From NCBI GenBank assembly GCA_019694315.1, contig JAIBCE010000020.1:1-45196 (forward strand): a stretch of 45,196 nt of DNA, in the 5' to 3' direction. The stretch is from Sandaracinaceae bacterium (GTDB lineage: Bacteria > Myxococcota_A > Polyangia > Polyangiales > Sandaracinaceae). The notes beneath the pieces were generated by a model that was not told where the DNA came from, did no database searches, and worked only from the letters and a program-made list of their open reading frames with translations. The number at the start of each line of letters is the position of its first letter. The first letter of the stretch is position 1. The position numbers and the translations under genes were made by a program. Shown piece by piece: positions 32,698-40,888 of the stretch.

Positions 32698-35253
32698 ATG
32701 CGATCGTGTGGGCCCGCGCGTACGAACCGATCGATGGCCGCCCCCAGCGTTCCGAGAGGGCTCGAGCCCGAAGAAGCCGCGCGACGGCTGCGGCAGGACG
32801 GGCCCAACGTGCTCGCCCAAGGCGAAGAGCACGGTCTCCTCCATCACCTCTTCGAGGTCCTCCGCGAGCCGATGACGGCGCTCATGGCGGTCGCGGCGGC
32901 CCTCTACCTCGCGCTCGGCGATCGGCAGGAGGCCGTGTTCCTCGCGGGCTCGGTGGTGCTGGTCGTCGTGATCACGCTCGTCCAGGAGCGCCGCACCGCA
33001 CGTGCCGTCGCGGCGCTGCGTGATCTCACTGCCCCGCGCGCGCTCGTGGTGCGGGCCGGCGTCGCCACGCGGATCGCGGCGCGGGAGCTCGTCGTCGGCG
33101 ACGTGATCGTGGTGGCCGAGGGGGATCGCGTGCCCGCCGACGCGCGCCTCCTCGAGGCGCACAACCTCCGCGTGGACGAGTCGCTGCTCACGGGCGAGTC
33201 GGTGCCCGTGACCAAGCTCGTGGGGCCCGACGCGCACGAAGGCGGCGTGCGCGCAGGGACGCTCGTCGTGGGCGGTCGCGGGGTGGGGGAGGTGATCGCC
33301 ACGGGCGCGCGGAGCGAGATCGGCCGCATCGGCAAGGCCCTCGCCACCCTCGAGCCCGAGGACACGCCTCTTCAGCAGGAGATCGCGCGCCTCGTGCGCG
33401 TGCTCTTCGGTGTGGCGGTCACGGCGTGCGTCGTGGTGGCGGTGTTCGTGGGCCTCCGGCGCGGAGAGTGGCTCGAGGGCGCGCTCGCCGGCATCGCCCT
33501 CGCGATCGGCATGCTTCCCGAGGAATTTCCCCTGATTCTCACGGTATTCCTCGCGCTCGGCTCGTTCCGGCTCTCGCGTCGTCGCGTGCTCGCGCGACGC
33601 CTGCCTGCGGTCGAGGCGCTCGGCTCCACCACCATCCTCTGCGTCGACAAGACCGGCACGCTCACGCGCAACCACATGCGCGTCGCGCACCTCTGGGTCG
33701 AGCGCAGCGAGGGCGCACGCGCCCACGACGTGACGGACGCACCGCTGCCCGAGGAGGTGCACTCGCTCGTCGAGCACGGCGTGCTGGCGAGCCAGCGCGA
33801 TCCCTTCGATCCGATGGAGATCGCGTTCACGGAGCTCGCGACACGGCAGCTCGCGGGCACCGAGCACCTGCACGCGAGCTGGACGCTCGAGCGCGCGTAT
33901 CCGCTCACGCAGGCGCTCCTCAGCATCGCGCACGTGTGGAAGCCCACGGAAGAGGGCGCGACGGCGTGGGTCGTCGCGGCCAAGGGCGCGCCCGAGTCCA
34001 TCGTCGATCTCTGTCATCTCGCGCCCGAGCACGCGGCGCGTGTGCTCGCTGCGGCCGAGGAGATCGCGGGGCGAGGTCTCCGCGTGCTGGGCGTGGCGCG
34101 TGCGCGCTTCGAGGTCGCCGCCGGCACGCTGCCGGCCGAGCAGCACGACTTCGATCTCGAGCTCGTCGGCCTCGTCGGCCTCGAGGATCCCGTGCGCGAC
34201 GAGGTGCCTGCGGCAGTCGCGAGCTGCCGTGAGGCGGGCGTGCGCGTGCTGATGATCACGGGCGATCACGTGCGCACGGCGCGCGCCATCGGTCGCGCGA
34301 TCGGCTGGGAGGCGCCCGAGATCCTCACGGGGCCCGAGGTGGAGAGCGCCTCCGAGGCCTCGCTGCGGGAGCGCCTGCGCACCGCCTCGATCGTCGCGCG
34401 CGCGCGTCCCGAGCAGAAGCTCAAGATCGTGCAGGCGCTCGCGGCGAGCGGCGAGGTCGTGGCGATGACGGGCGATGGCGTGAACGACGCGCCCGCGCTG
34501 CGCGCCGCGCACGTGGGCATCGCGATGGGTGGGCGCGGCACCGACGTCGCGCGCGAGGCCGCGGGCCTCGTGCTCACCGACGATTGCTTCAGCTCGATCG
34601 TCGAGGCCGTGCGCCTCGGGCGGCGCATCTTCGACAACATCCGGCGCGCGTCGCTCTACGTGGTGGCGGTGCACGTGGCGCTCGTGCTCGTGGCGCTCCT
34701 TCCGCCGCTCCTCGGCTGGCCCTCGGTGCTCGCGCCGCTCCACATCGTGTTCCTCGAGCTCGTGATCGATCCCGCCTGCTCGATCGTGTTCGAGGCCGAG
34801 CCCGAGGAGCCCGACACGATGAAGAGGCCGCCGCGCAGGCGCGACACGCCCGTGCTCGATCCGAAGCGATCGCTCCGCGCTGCGCTCTCGGGCCTGGTCC
34901 TCGGCATCGTGACCCTGCTCGTCGTGGCGCTCACGCGCGGCGAGCTCGGCGACGAGGCCGCGCGCGCGCTCGGCTTCGTGTGCCTCGTGGCCGGCAACCT
35001 CGCGCTCATCGTCTCGCATCGCTCCGAGGAGCGGCTGCTCCTTCCGGAGCTGCTCGTGCCGAGCCGCTCCTTCGTGCTCCTCGGCAGCGGCACGATCGGC
35101 CTGCTCGTGCTGTGTCTCGTGGTGCCGTGGGCGCAGTCGCTCTTCCGCTTCGCGGGCGTGCCCCTCGCAGCCGCTTTCGGTGTGGGTCTCCTGGGCGTCG
35201 CCGCCGTGACGCTCGTCGATCTGGTGAAGCTCGCGCGGCGCGCGCCTCGCTGA
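32698..35253 (+). CDS. P2-type cation-transporting ATPase
   Basis: An 851-residue P-type ATPase with the usual order: N-terminal EPEEAARRLRQDGPNVL, M1-M2, actuator TGES (165-168), M3-M4, phosphorylation DKTGTLT (Asp317), nucleotide domain with AAKGAPE, and GDGVNDAP (from 592), then M5-M10. M4 has PEEFP (274-278) where Ca-pumps have PEGLP; M6 reads FLELVIDPACSIVFE where Ca-pumps have an NLVTDG-like motif. These are ion-selecting positions, so the ion should not be assumed to be calcium. A downstream ATG at 32734 (MAAPSVPRG) is an alternative start. It is divergent from the sensor kinase by 77 bp. Confidence 0.92.
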   Translation: MRSCGPARTNRSMAAPSVPRGLEPEEAARRLRQDGPNVLAQGEEHGLLHHLFEVLREPMTALMAVAAALYLALGDRQEAVFLAGSVVLVVVITLVQERRTARAVAALRDLTAPRALVVRAGVATRIAARELVVGDVIVVAEGDRVPADARLLEAHNLRVDESLLTGESVPVTKLVGPDAHEGGVRAGTLVVGGRGVGEVIATGARSEIGRIGKALATLEPEDTPLQQEIARLVRVLFGVAVTACVVVAVFVGLRRGEWLEGALAGIALAIGMLPEEFPLILTVFLALGSFRLSRRRVLARRLPAVEALGSTTILCVDKTGTLTRNHMRVAHLWVERSEGARAHDVTDAPLPEEVHSLVEHGVLASQRDPFDPMEIAFTELATRQLAGTEHLHASWTLERAYPLTQALLSIAHVWKPTEEGATAWVVAAKGAPESIVDLCHLAPEHAARVLAAAEEIAGRGLRVLGVARARFEVAAGTLPAEQHDFDLELVGLVGLEDPVRDEVPAAVASCREAGVRVLMITGDHVRTARAIGRAIGWEAPEILTGPEVESASEASLRERLRTASIVARARPEQKLKIVQALAASGEVVAMTGDGVNDAPALRAAHVGIAMGGRGTDVAREAAGLVLTDDCFSSIVEAVRLGRRIFDNIRRASLYVVAVHVALVLVALLPPLLGWPSVLAPLHIVFLELVIDPACSIVFEAEPEEPDTMKRPPRRRDTPVLDPKRSLRAALSGLVLGIVTLLVVALTRGELGDEAARALGFVCLVAGNLALIVSHRSEERLLLPELLVPSRSFVLLGSGTIGLLVLCLVVPWAQSLFRFAGVPLAAAFGVGLLGVAAVTLVDLVKLARRAPR

Positions 35254-35346
35254 CGCGCACACGACGACCGCTGCGCGCGAGGCAATCCGAGCGAACGTGA
35301 TCCGAACGAGGCGGCCGTCGTGTCCCGCGCCGGGCCGCAGGGATGA

Positions 35347-36534
35347 TCAGAACCAGCCCGCGGCCGTGAGGCCGATGTGATCGTCGCTCACGATCGGCGC
35401 GGCGATGAAGGCGATCGGCGCGCGCAGCTCCGGCCGTGCGCCGCCTTGGTAGTGGAGGAGCCACGGGAGCACGTAGCCGCTGATCCAGCCCACGGCGGCG
35501 CCCGTGAGCACATCGGTGAGGTACTCGTGGTCGCTCATCACGCGGAGCAGGCCCACCGCGGTCGCGAGCAGCGTCGAGGTCACGCACGCCGTGCCGTCCC
35601 AGCCCACGTCGCCGAAGACCGGCATCGACGAGTGATGCAGGCACGTGAGCGCTGCGCCCGTGAACGCGTTCACCGCGTGGTTCGAGAAGAACGACTGCGT
35701 CGCGAAGCGTGAGTCGCAGTGGGGCGAGGTGTCGCCAGCCTCGCAGGCCGTGTCGAGCGGGCGCTGTCGTCGCGCGAGCAGCGCCGTCACGCGCCACACC
35801 ACGAGCGAGATCGTGTAGGCCTCGACGCTGATGAGGCCCATCTGGAACGCGGAGTCCCAGTTGCCGTCACCGATGCCCACGGCGAAGAACGCGTCGACCA
35901 CCACGGGCAGCGCCATCGTCGTCCACATCAGCACGTCGGCGGCGATGCGCGCGTTGTCGCGCTCGGGGAAGGTGTCGAGGCGCAGGCCGTTGCGCACGCC
36001 ATCGTCGAAGAGGAGGCCGCCGCGCCAGTTCGGAGTGAACGACGAATTCGGCAGGAGCTCCGAGGCCACGAGCAGCGCGCCGAGACCGAGCGTGAGCACG
36101 GCCTCGTCGAAGGAGTAGCGAGGCCACGCGTCTCGCCACGCGAGGCGGTGAGGATCGGCGGGCTGCGTGTCCAGACCGGGCTCGTCGAGCGCGTCCGAGA
36201 TCGAGGCCATCACGTCCTCGCCTCGCGCGTCCTCGACGACCTCCGGTCGCTCGCCACCGCTCGCGCCGCTCTCTTCGCCCTCGTAGGCGGCGGCCGGGGC
36301 CACGTCGTCCGCGTCGTCTTCGCTCGCGGCTTCCGTCGCCACGGCGGTGGCCGCCGTGCCGGCCTCTGCGCTCTGTGCCGCTGCGCGCGCGGGCACGAGC
36401 GCACCGACCGAGAGACCTGCGAGCACGACACTGCCGAGCAGGACACTGCCGAGCAGGACACTGCCGAGCACCAGCGAGCGCCAGCTCGCCGCGAGCGTGG
36501 AGAGCGGGAGGCTGCTCGCGCGGCGCGTCGTCAC
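35347..36534 (-). CDS. PAP2-superfamily membrane protein with a repeat-built signal peptide
   Basis: About 395 residues from the GTG at 36534; a longer reading to 36606 is less likely because it overlaps the next gene's start. A hydrophobic signal built of LLGSV repeats ends near ARAAAQS. A long acidic linker follows. The C-terminal 250 residues hold several membrane helices and PAP2-like motifs: LARRQRPL (KxxxxxxRP-like), SFFSNHAVNAFTG (PSGH-like with Asn-His) and MSDHEYLTDVLTGAAVG (SRxxxxxHxxxD-like). Motif 3 differs from the textbook form, with Asp-His in place of Ser-Arg at its start. Family members remove phosphate from phospholipids or undecaprenyl diphosphate. Activity is likely but not certain. 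Confidence 0.78.
   Translation of the reverse strand: MTTRRASSLPLSTLAASWRSLVLGSVLLGSVLLGSVVLAGLSVGALVPARAAAQSAEAGTAATAVATEAASEDDADDVAPAAAYEGEESGASGGERPEVVEDARGEDVMASISDALDEPGLDTQPADPHRLAWRDAWPRYSFDEAVLTLGLGALLVASELLPNSSFTPNWRGGLLFDDGVRNGLRLDTFPERDNARIAADVLMWTTMALPVVVDAFFAVGIGDGNWDSAFQMGLISVEAYTISLVVWRVTALLARRQRPLDTACEAGDTSPHCDSRFATQSFFSNHAVNAFTGAALTCLHHSSMPVFGDVGWDGTACVTSTLLATAVGLLRVMSDHEYLTDVLTGAAVGWISGYVLPWLLHYQGGARPELRAPIAFIAAPIVSDDHIGLTAAGWF
36421..36470 (-). repeat. 15-bp tandem repeat in a signal-peptide core
   Basis: Three units of GAGC(A)(G/C)GACACTGCC-type sequence (36421, 36436, 36451) plus a partial one. On the minus strand they encode LLGSV units in the hydrophobic core of the PAP2 protein's signal peptide. 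Confidence 0.8.
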
Positions 36535-36598
36535 GCGCGGGTTGTAGCCCTCCGCCCCTCGACGAGACAAGGCGATCCCCTCAGGATCTCGGCTCACC

Positions 36599-37522
36599 GT
36601 GCCCACCCGCTACGACCAGGAGTTCCGACGCATCGCGCGCTCGCTCTCGAGCCTCGAGCTCATGCGTGCCTCGGACGACACCGTCGCCGAGGACTCCGCC
36701 GAGCTCGTGCTCGACAAGGACGCGGGCCGCCGATTCCTCGACTTCTACGGCGACCAGGGGCTTCGTCTGGCCCTCGATCGCTACGGGATCTTCAGCGCGC
36801 TCGCGCGACGTGGCTATGCCGACGTCACGATGGTCACGCGCGCGGGCGACGATCGTCACGCGCTCTTCGTCGAGACCGAGGTCGAGGGTCGACGCGAGCG
36901 CCTGATCGAGCTCGTGGTGCGTCGCGATCTGCTCGTGCCGCATGTCGCGCCGGGCCTGCCTTCGCTGCGCGAGACGTACAAAGTCCTCACGATCGACTGG
37001 CTGCTCCTGCGTCATCCCCTCGGGCGCTTCACGGCCGAGCGCCCGCGCCTGCCCGGTCAGGACGCCCCAGGGCTGGGCGTGGGCTGGCGCGTGATGTCGA
37101 TGCTCGCGCGGGTGGTGTGGCGCCTCGAGCTCGACGCGATGGTCACGATCGCGGAGTACCTCCACAACGCAGAGCACTACGCGCGCGAGATGCCGTGCTT
37201 CGATCCCGTCCACCAGGGCAGGCTGCGCGCGGTGCTCGAGCACCTCCGCGAGGAGCACGGTCTCAGCACCGCGCAGGCGAGCTGGGCGCTCGAGTGGGGG
37301 CTCGTGCGCACGCGCGCCGACGACGCGGTCTTGCGCTGGCGCGGCGAGCTCATGGTCGCGACCGAGGACGAGTCGCTCGCGGACTACCTGCACTCGTCGG
37401 CCTATGCGGAGTGCGCCGAGAGCGCGCGGCGAGGGCACCGACTCTGGCTCGATCGCGTGGCCTTCGACGCACGCTGGGCGCTCGAGGGGCCCGCGCTCGA
37501 GGGTGTGGTGGACAAGCCCTGA
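36599..37522 (+). CDS. Conserved-looking hypothetical protein
   Basis: A 307-residue soluble protein that I do not recognise. It has no signal peptide, membrane helix or Cys cluster. It starts with GTG (VPTRYDQEFRRIARSLSS). The middle part has FVETEVEGRRERLIELVVRR, which looks like a beta-hairpin, and the C-terminal half is helical (WRLELDAMVTIAEYLHNAEHY). It is divergent from the PAP2 gene by 64 bp. Codon pattern is coding-like throughout, and there is no competing frame of equal quality. Confidence 0.68.
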   Translation: MPTRYDQEFRRIARSLSSLELMRASDDTVAEDSAELVLDKDAGRRFLDFYGDQGLRLALDRYGIFSALARRGYADVTMVTRAGDDRHALFVETEVEGRRERLIELVVRRDLLVPHVAPGLPSLRETYKVLTIDWLLLRHPLGRFTAERPRLPGQDAPGLGVGWRVMSMLARVVWRLELDAMVTIAEYLHNAEHYAREMPCFDPVHQGRLRAVLEHLREEHGLSTAQASWALEWGLVRTRADDAVLRWRGELMVATEDESLADYLHSSAYAECAESARRGHRLWLDRVAFDARWALEGPALEGVVDKP

Positions 37523-37577
37523 TCGAGGGACAGGGACAGGGCCTGCGCGCGAGGCCGATTTCTTGGCAGGAGATCTC

Positions 37578-37594
37578 GAGGGCGTTACGCCCTC
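37578..37594 (+). promoter_or_regulatory. Perfect hairpin directly before a GTG start
   Basis: GAGGGCG (37578-37584) and CGCCCTC (37588-37594) form a 7-bp stem with loop TTA, 3 nt before the GTG at 37598. It could end the upstream transcript or block ribosome access to the lipoprotein gene. Which of the two applies is not shown. Confidence 0.42.
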
Positions 37595-37597
37595 CGG

Positions 37598-38173
37598 GTG
37601 GGCCGTCGATCGTCGTGGTTCGTGCTGCTCGTGTGCTTGGGCCTCTTCGGCTGCGAGGCCTGTGGCTCGCACACGTCGACCGATCCCGGGGCGAGCGAGC
37701 CCGTGCCGCCGAGCGACCCGCCGCCGAGCGATCCGCCGCCGTCCACGGCGCCCGCGGATCCTCCGAGCGATCCACCGCCGAGCGATCCACCGCCGACCGC
37801 ACCGCCGCCACCGCCGAGCGAGCCCGCGCCTGCGCTGAGCCTGACGACGCGCTGGGACGGCGCGCGCGCGACGGTGGTGCTCGCGAACGAGTCGGGCGCG
37901 GCGGTGCAGTTCTCGTCGCGTCTCCTGCTCGAGCGTCGCGACGGCGAGGCGTGGCACGACGCCGCGCGTGGGAGCTTCGTCGCGCAGCTCGACGCGGAGC
38001 ACGCGCTCCCCGAGTGCGCGGAGCTCGTGTCCGGCGCGTCGCTCGAGCTGGTCTTTCCCGCGGCCTCCGGCACGGGGGGCCCGAGCGCTCCGCCCGAGGG
38101 CGTCCATCGCTTCGTCGTGACGAGCTGCGGCGGCGCGGGCCGCCTCGAGGGCCCGCCCTTCACGACGCCGTAG
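37598..38173 (+). CDS. Pro/Ser-rich-linker lipoprotein, function unknown
   Basis: A 191-residue lipoprotein. Lipobox GLFGC lies near residue 19, followed by a 55-residue linker of PPSDPP-type units encoded by imperfect short repeats (about 37702-37810). The C-terminal 110 residues are a beta-rich domain with ARATVVLANESGAAVQFSS and two Cys (PECAEL, VVTSCGG) that may pair. The family is not recognised. The start is the GTG at 37598, which gives a proper signal peptide. A 17-nt hairpin lies 3 nt before it. Confidence 0.68.
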   Translation: MGRRSSWFVLLVCLGLFGCEACGSHTSTDPGASEPVPPSDPPPSDPPPSTAPADPPSDPPPSDPPPTAPPPPPSEPAPALSLTTRWDGARATVVLANESGAAVQFSSRLLLERRDGEAWHDAARGSFVAQLDAEHALPECAELVSGASLELVFPAASGTGGPSAPPEGVHRFVVTSCGGAGRLEGPPFTTP

Positions 38174-38247
38174 CGCCCCGCGATCCGCCCCGCGTGCGCC
38201 GCGGCTCGCGTGAATCGGTGGGTCGCCGCCCTCGACGTCCGCTGCGT

Positions 38248-38838
38248 TCACCCTCTGCGCAGGTCTTTTCCGAACACGGCGTAGAGGCCCGTGCCGATGC
38301 CCACGAGCCAGTAGATCGGCGCCTCGTCGCCTCGGAACGAGCCGACCACGCCGAAGAACAGGGCCGCGCCGAGGCCGATGAGGATGCGCTCGTGGAGGGG
38401 CCAGGGCTTGGCCGCGTCGGTCGGCTGGCTGCGCTGCGCGGGGCTCGTCGACGCGGGTGTGGTGGGCGTCTTGGACGCCGCACGCAGATCGATGCGCTCG
38501 TACGTGACGCCCGGGGCGACCTTCACGGGTCCTGTCGCGGGCTCGCTGCACATGAGCGAGAGCACGAAGGGGATGTCGGCCGGAAAGAGCGGTGTCACGG
38601 TGCCCGCGCGGCTCGCGCGCAAGGCGTCGTCGGCGATGCGAAGACGGACCGAGGGCTTGGGCGTGGTCGGCGACGTGGAGGCGGCGAGCACCTCCACCTC
38701 GAGGTCGCGGCCGTCGATCGTGACCACGAAGCGCTCGGTGCTGCCGGAGAGGAGCGCGTCGATCTCGGCGGGCGCGAGCACCGCGGTCACCCTCGGCAAG
38801 CCGCCCTCGCGGTCGGGCTCGGTGGTCAACACCAGCAT
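38248..38838 (-). CDS. Hypothetical protein with C-terminal membrane helices
   Basis: A 196-residue protein. The N-terminal 120 residues are soluble and beta-rich (FVVTIDGRDLEVEVLAAST; FPADIPFVLSLMCSEP). A Ser/Thr/Pro/Ala linker follows, then two membrane helices (ILIGLGAALFFGVVGSF and PIYWLVGIGTGLYAVFG) near the C-terminus. It is therefore probably a tail-anchored inner-membrane protein. No family is recognised. It is convergent with the Pro-rich lipoprotein gene and lies downstream of the B-box/Yip1-like gene on the same strand. Confidence 0.66.
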   Translation of the reverse strand: MLVLTTEPDREGGLPRVTAVLAPAEIDALLSGSTERFVVTIDGRDLEVEVLAASTSPTTPKPSVRLRIADDALRASRAGTVTPLFPADIPFVLSLMCSEPATGPVKVAPGVTYERIDLRAASKTPTTPASTSPAQRSQPTDAAKPWPLHERILIGLGAALFFGVVGSFRGDEAPIYWLVGIGTGLYAVFGKDLRRG

Positions 38839-38932
38839 CGGACGAGGTTACGCGCGCGGTGGCTGCGCGTCATGGCGTCCGCGTAGGACGAGAGGGTGAT
38901 GCGACGATGCGACGGCGGACTCGCCGAGGTCG

Positions 38933-40198
38933 TCAGGTCGGCGTGCCGCCCTCGCCCAGCGGCTGTGTGTGCGGAGGCTGAGCCTGCGGAGCTTGGGGCT
39001 GAGCCTGCGGAGCTTGGGGCTGAGCCTGCGGAGCCTGGGGCTGGGCCTCGGGAGCCTCCGGCTGAGCTTGCGGAGCTTGGGACTGAGCCTCGGGAGCCTC
39101 CGGTTGAGCTTGCGGAGCCCGGGGCTGAGCCTCGGGAGCCTCCGGTTGAGCTTGCGGAGCCTCCGGTTGAGCTTGCGGAGCCTCCGGTTGAGCTTGCGGA
39201 GCCTCCGGTTGAGCTTGCGGAGCCTCCGGCTGAGCTTGCGGAGCTTGGGGCTGAGTCTCCGGCTGAGCTTGCGGAGCTTGGGACGGCGCCTGCTCCGCGT
39301 GCTCGGCCCGCTCCGCCTCGAGCCGCTGCTGCTCCGCGATCTGACCGAGCTCGGGCACGATCGCGTGCACCGCGCGATCGAGGAAGTAGCTCGCGCCGAT
39401 CATCATCGCGAAGGGCACCGCCACCGTGAGCAGCGCGGTGAGCGCGCCCACGCCCGAGCCCATGCGCGTCGTCGCGCGCATCGTGCTGAGGAGAAGGACG
39501 AACGGCACCATCGCGATCAGCATCGCGAAGAGCGCGCCCGTGCCCCCGGCGGCCGCGGGCAGCGCGAGGGGCATCGCGTACTGCGCGAGGAGGAAGGCGG
39601 CGAGGAGCCAGCCGCGATAGAGCATCGCGCGCAGCGGCGCGTCGGGGTGTCCCTTCTCGGCGAAGGCGTTCGAGAGGCTCACGAAGGGCAGCGTCAGCGC
39701 CAGCCACTGGCCGAGGGCCACCATGAGGCCGAGGCCCGCGGCGCGCGCCACGTCGAAGGCGAGCATGTCGTCGGAGGGCTGCCCCTGGAGCGTGACCGCG
39801 AACGAGCTGCCGAAGAGCACGAGCGCGGTGTAGGGCACGATGCCCGAGAGCGCGCCGAGCAACGGGAAGGTGACGACGAAGAACAAGAGCGCGCGGCCGA
39901 TGCCCGGATGACGGAACGACGGCGCGGTGATGACGGGCGAGCCTGCGTCACCGAGCGTGGCGAAGAAGCCCGCGATCGCGTTGCGGCTCGGATCCTCGAA
40001 CGGCACTGGCGGCGAGGGCTGCCGCACCACGCACGCGTGGCAGCGCTTGAGCGCGCCGTGCCAGCACGACAGACACGCGAACGAGCCACACCGCGGGCAG
40101 ATCACGAGCGCGGGACGATCGGCGTGCTCGGAGCACGAGGCACCCTCGGGGGCGCTCTCGATCGGCGGCTCTTCGTCTCGCTGCGGTTCGTCGGCCAT
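38933..40198 (-). CDS. B-box-like/Yip1-like membrane protein with a repeat tail
   Basis: A 421-residue protein. The N-terminal 60 residues hold a zinc-binding module with Cys/His spacing CSEH...CPRC...CLSC...CHAC, as in B-box-like zinc fingers. About residues 80-285 hold five or so membrane helices (IGRALLFFVVTFPLLGALSG, LGLMVALGQWLALTLPFV, LLAAFLLAQYAMPLALPAA, LFAMLIAMVPFVLLLS, ALTALLTVAVPFAMMIGA), recalling the Yip1 domain. The last 130 residues are a Gln/Ala/Pro/Glu tail of seven-residue units (AQPEAPQ) encoded by a 21-bp minisatellite. The start at 40198 gives MADEPQRDEEPP. Function unknown. Confidence 0.78.
   Translation of the reverse strand: MADEPQRDEEPPIESAPEGASCSEHADRPALVICPRCGSFACLSCWHGALKRCHACVVRQPSPPVPFEDPSRNAIAGFFATLGDAGSPVITAPSFRHPGIGRALLFFVVTFPLLGALSGIVPYTALVLFGSSFAVTLQGQPSDDMLAFDVARAAGLGLMVALGQWLALTLPFVSLSNAFAEKGHPDAPLRAMLYRGWLLAAFLLAQYAMPLALPAAAGGTGALFAMLIAMVPFVLLLSTMRATTRMGSGVGALTALLTVAVPFAMMIGASYFLDRAVHAIVPELGQIAEQQRLEAERAEHAEQAPSQAPQAQPETQPQAPQAQPEAPQAQPEAPQAQPEAPQAQPEAPQAQPEAPEAQPRAPQAQPEAPEAQSQAPQAQPEAPEAQPQAPQAQPQAPQAQPQAPQAQPPHTQPLGEGGTPT
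38969..39283 (-). repeat. 21-bp minisatellite coding for AQPEAPQ units
   Basis: About 15 units of 21 bp. Four consecutive copies from 39138 to 39221 are identical (GCCTCCGGTTGAGCTTGCGG plus A); the flanking units vary. All stay in frame, so copy changes alter tail length in steps of seven residues. Confidence 0.88.
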
Positions 40199-40273
40199 CG
40201 CGGGTGGGCCAAGGGAGCACGCGCCTCGCGGCGCAGCAAGCGATTCCCGCGGCTCCGACCCTCTCGCGGCTGC

Positions 40274-40750
40274 TCAGAGACCGTAGCGGATGCGCACGAC
40301 CGCTTGCACGAGGGCGTTCGCGGCGACCTGGAGCGCGGCGGAGGCGAAGCTCGGCGCCGACAGCCCCCCGCCGACGTTGCGAGAGAAGCCGTAGCCCTCG
40401 GTCGGCACGCCGAACACGCCACGATCGAGCTCGCCGTCGTCGTCGGCGTCGTGGAAGAGGCCGATCGCGTACGCGCCCTCGCGCGGGAGCTCCATCACGC
40501 AGCGCGCGCGTCCGCCCTGCACCGGCGCCACGCAGTTCACCACCGAGCGGCTGCCGAGCCAGCTCCCGGCATCGGCGTAGGCGCCGGCGCGCACGTGGCC
40601 GCCGCCGTGAAGGCCCTCGACGACGAGCTCGATGCGTGAGCCCGCCGCGCGGGGCGCGATCTCCTGGGCCGCCGTGGGTGAGAGGCTCGCGCACGTGGCG
40701 AGGACCACGAGGGCGGGGAGGAGCCAGGCGGTGCGAGGGGTGTGACTCAT
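40274..40750 (-). CDS. DUF2141 family exported protein
   Basis: A 158-residue protein with a cleavable signal (LLPALVVLATCASLSPTAAQE). The mature part matches DUF2141: RAGAYADAGSWLG, MELPREGAYAIGLFHDADDD, GELDRGVFGVPTEGYGFSRN and a final LSAPSFASAALQV. It is a small all-beta, periplasmic or surface protein of unknown function. The ATG at 40750 is the only start giving the signal peptide; the longer open frame upstream is antisense to the GDPD gene. It lies 75 bp downstream-facing from the B-box/Yip1-like gene's start, on the same strand and upstream of it. Confidence 0.86.
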   Translation of the reverse strand: MSHTPRTAWLLPALVVLATCASLSPTAAQEIAPRAAGSRIELVVEGLHGGGHVRAGAYADAGSWLGSRSVVNCVAPVQGGRARCVMELPREGAYAIGLFHDADDDGELDRGVFGVPTEGYGFSRNVGGGLSAPSFASAALQVAANALVQAVVRIRYGL

Positions 40751-40888
40751 GGGGGGCTCGTCGTGGTCGTGGGATCGCTCACGCCCAAACGGTCGATGAG
40801 GGCCGAAGCCCGTCCCCGGAGGATGAGACAACGCACAGGGTCCGTCCATCGACGCCCCTGCAACGAATTGTGTCAACGTCGCGGGGCG

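Noticed and set aside
35260..35330. ACACGACG/CGTCGTGT inverted repeat as a terminator
   Set aside because: The arms are only 8 bp with a loop of over 50 nt in very GC-rich DNA; chance is likely.
38969..39283. CRISPR-like periodicity
   Set aside because: The 21-bp units are directly adjacent with no spacers and encode an in-frame protein tail.
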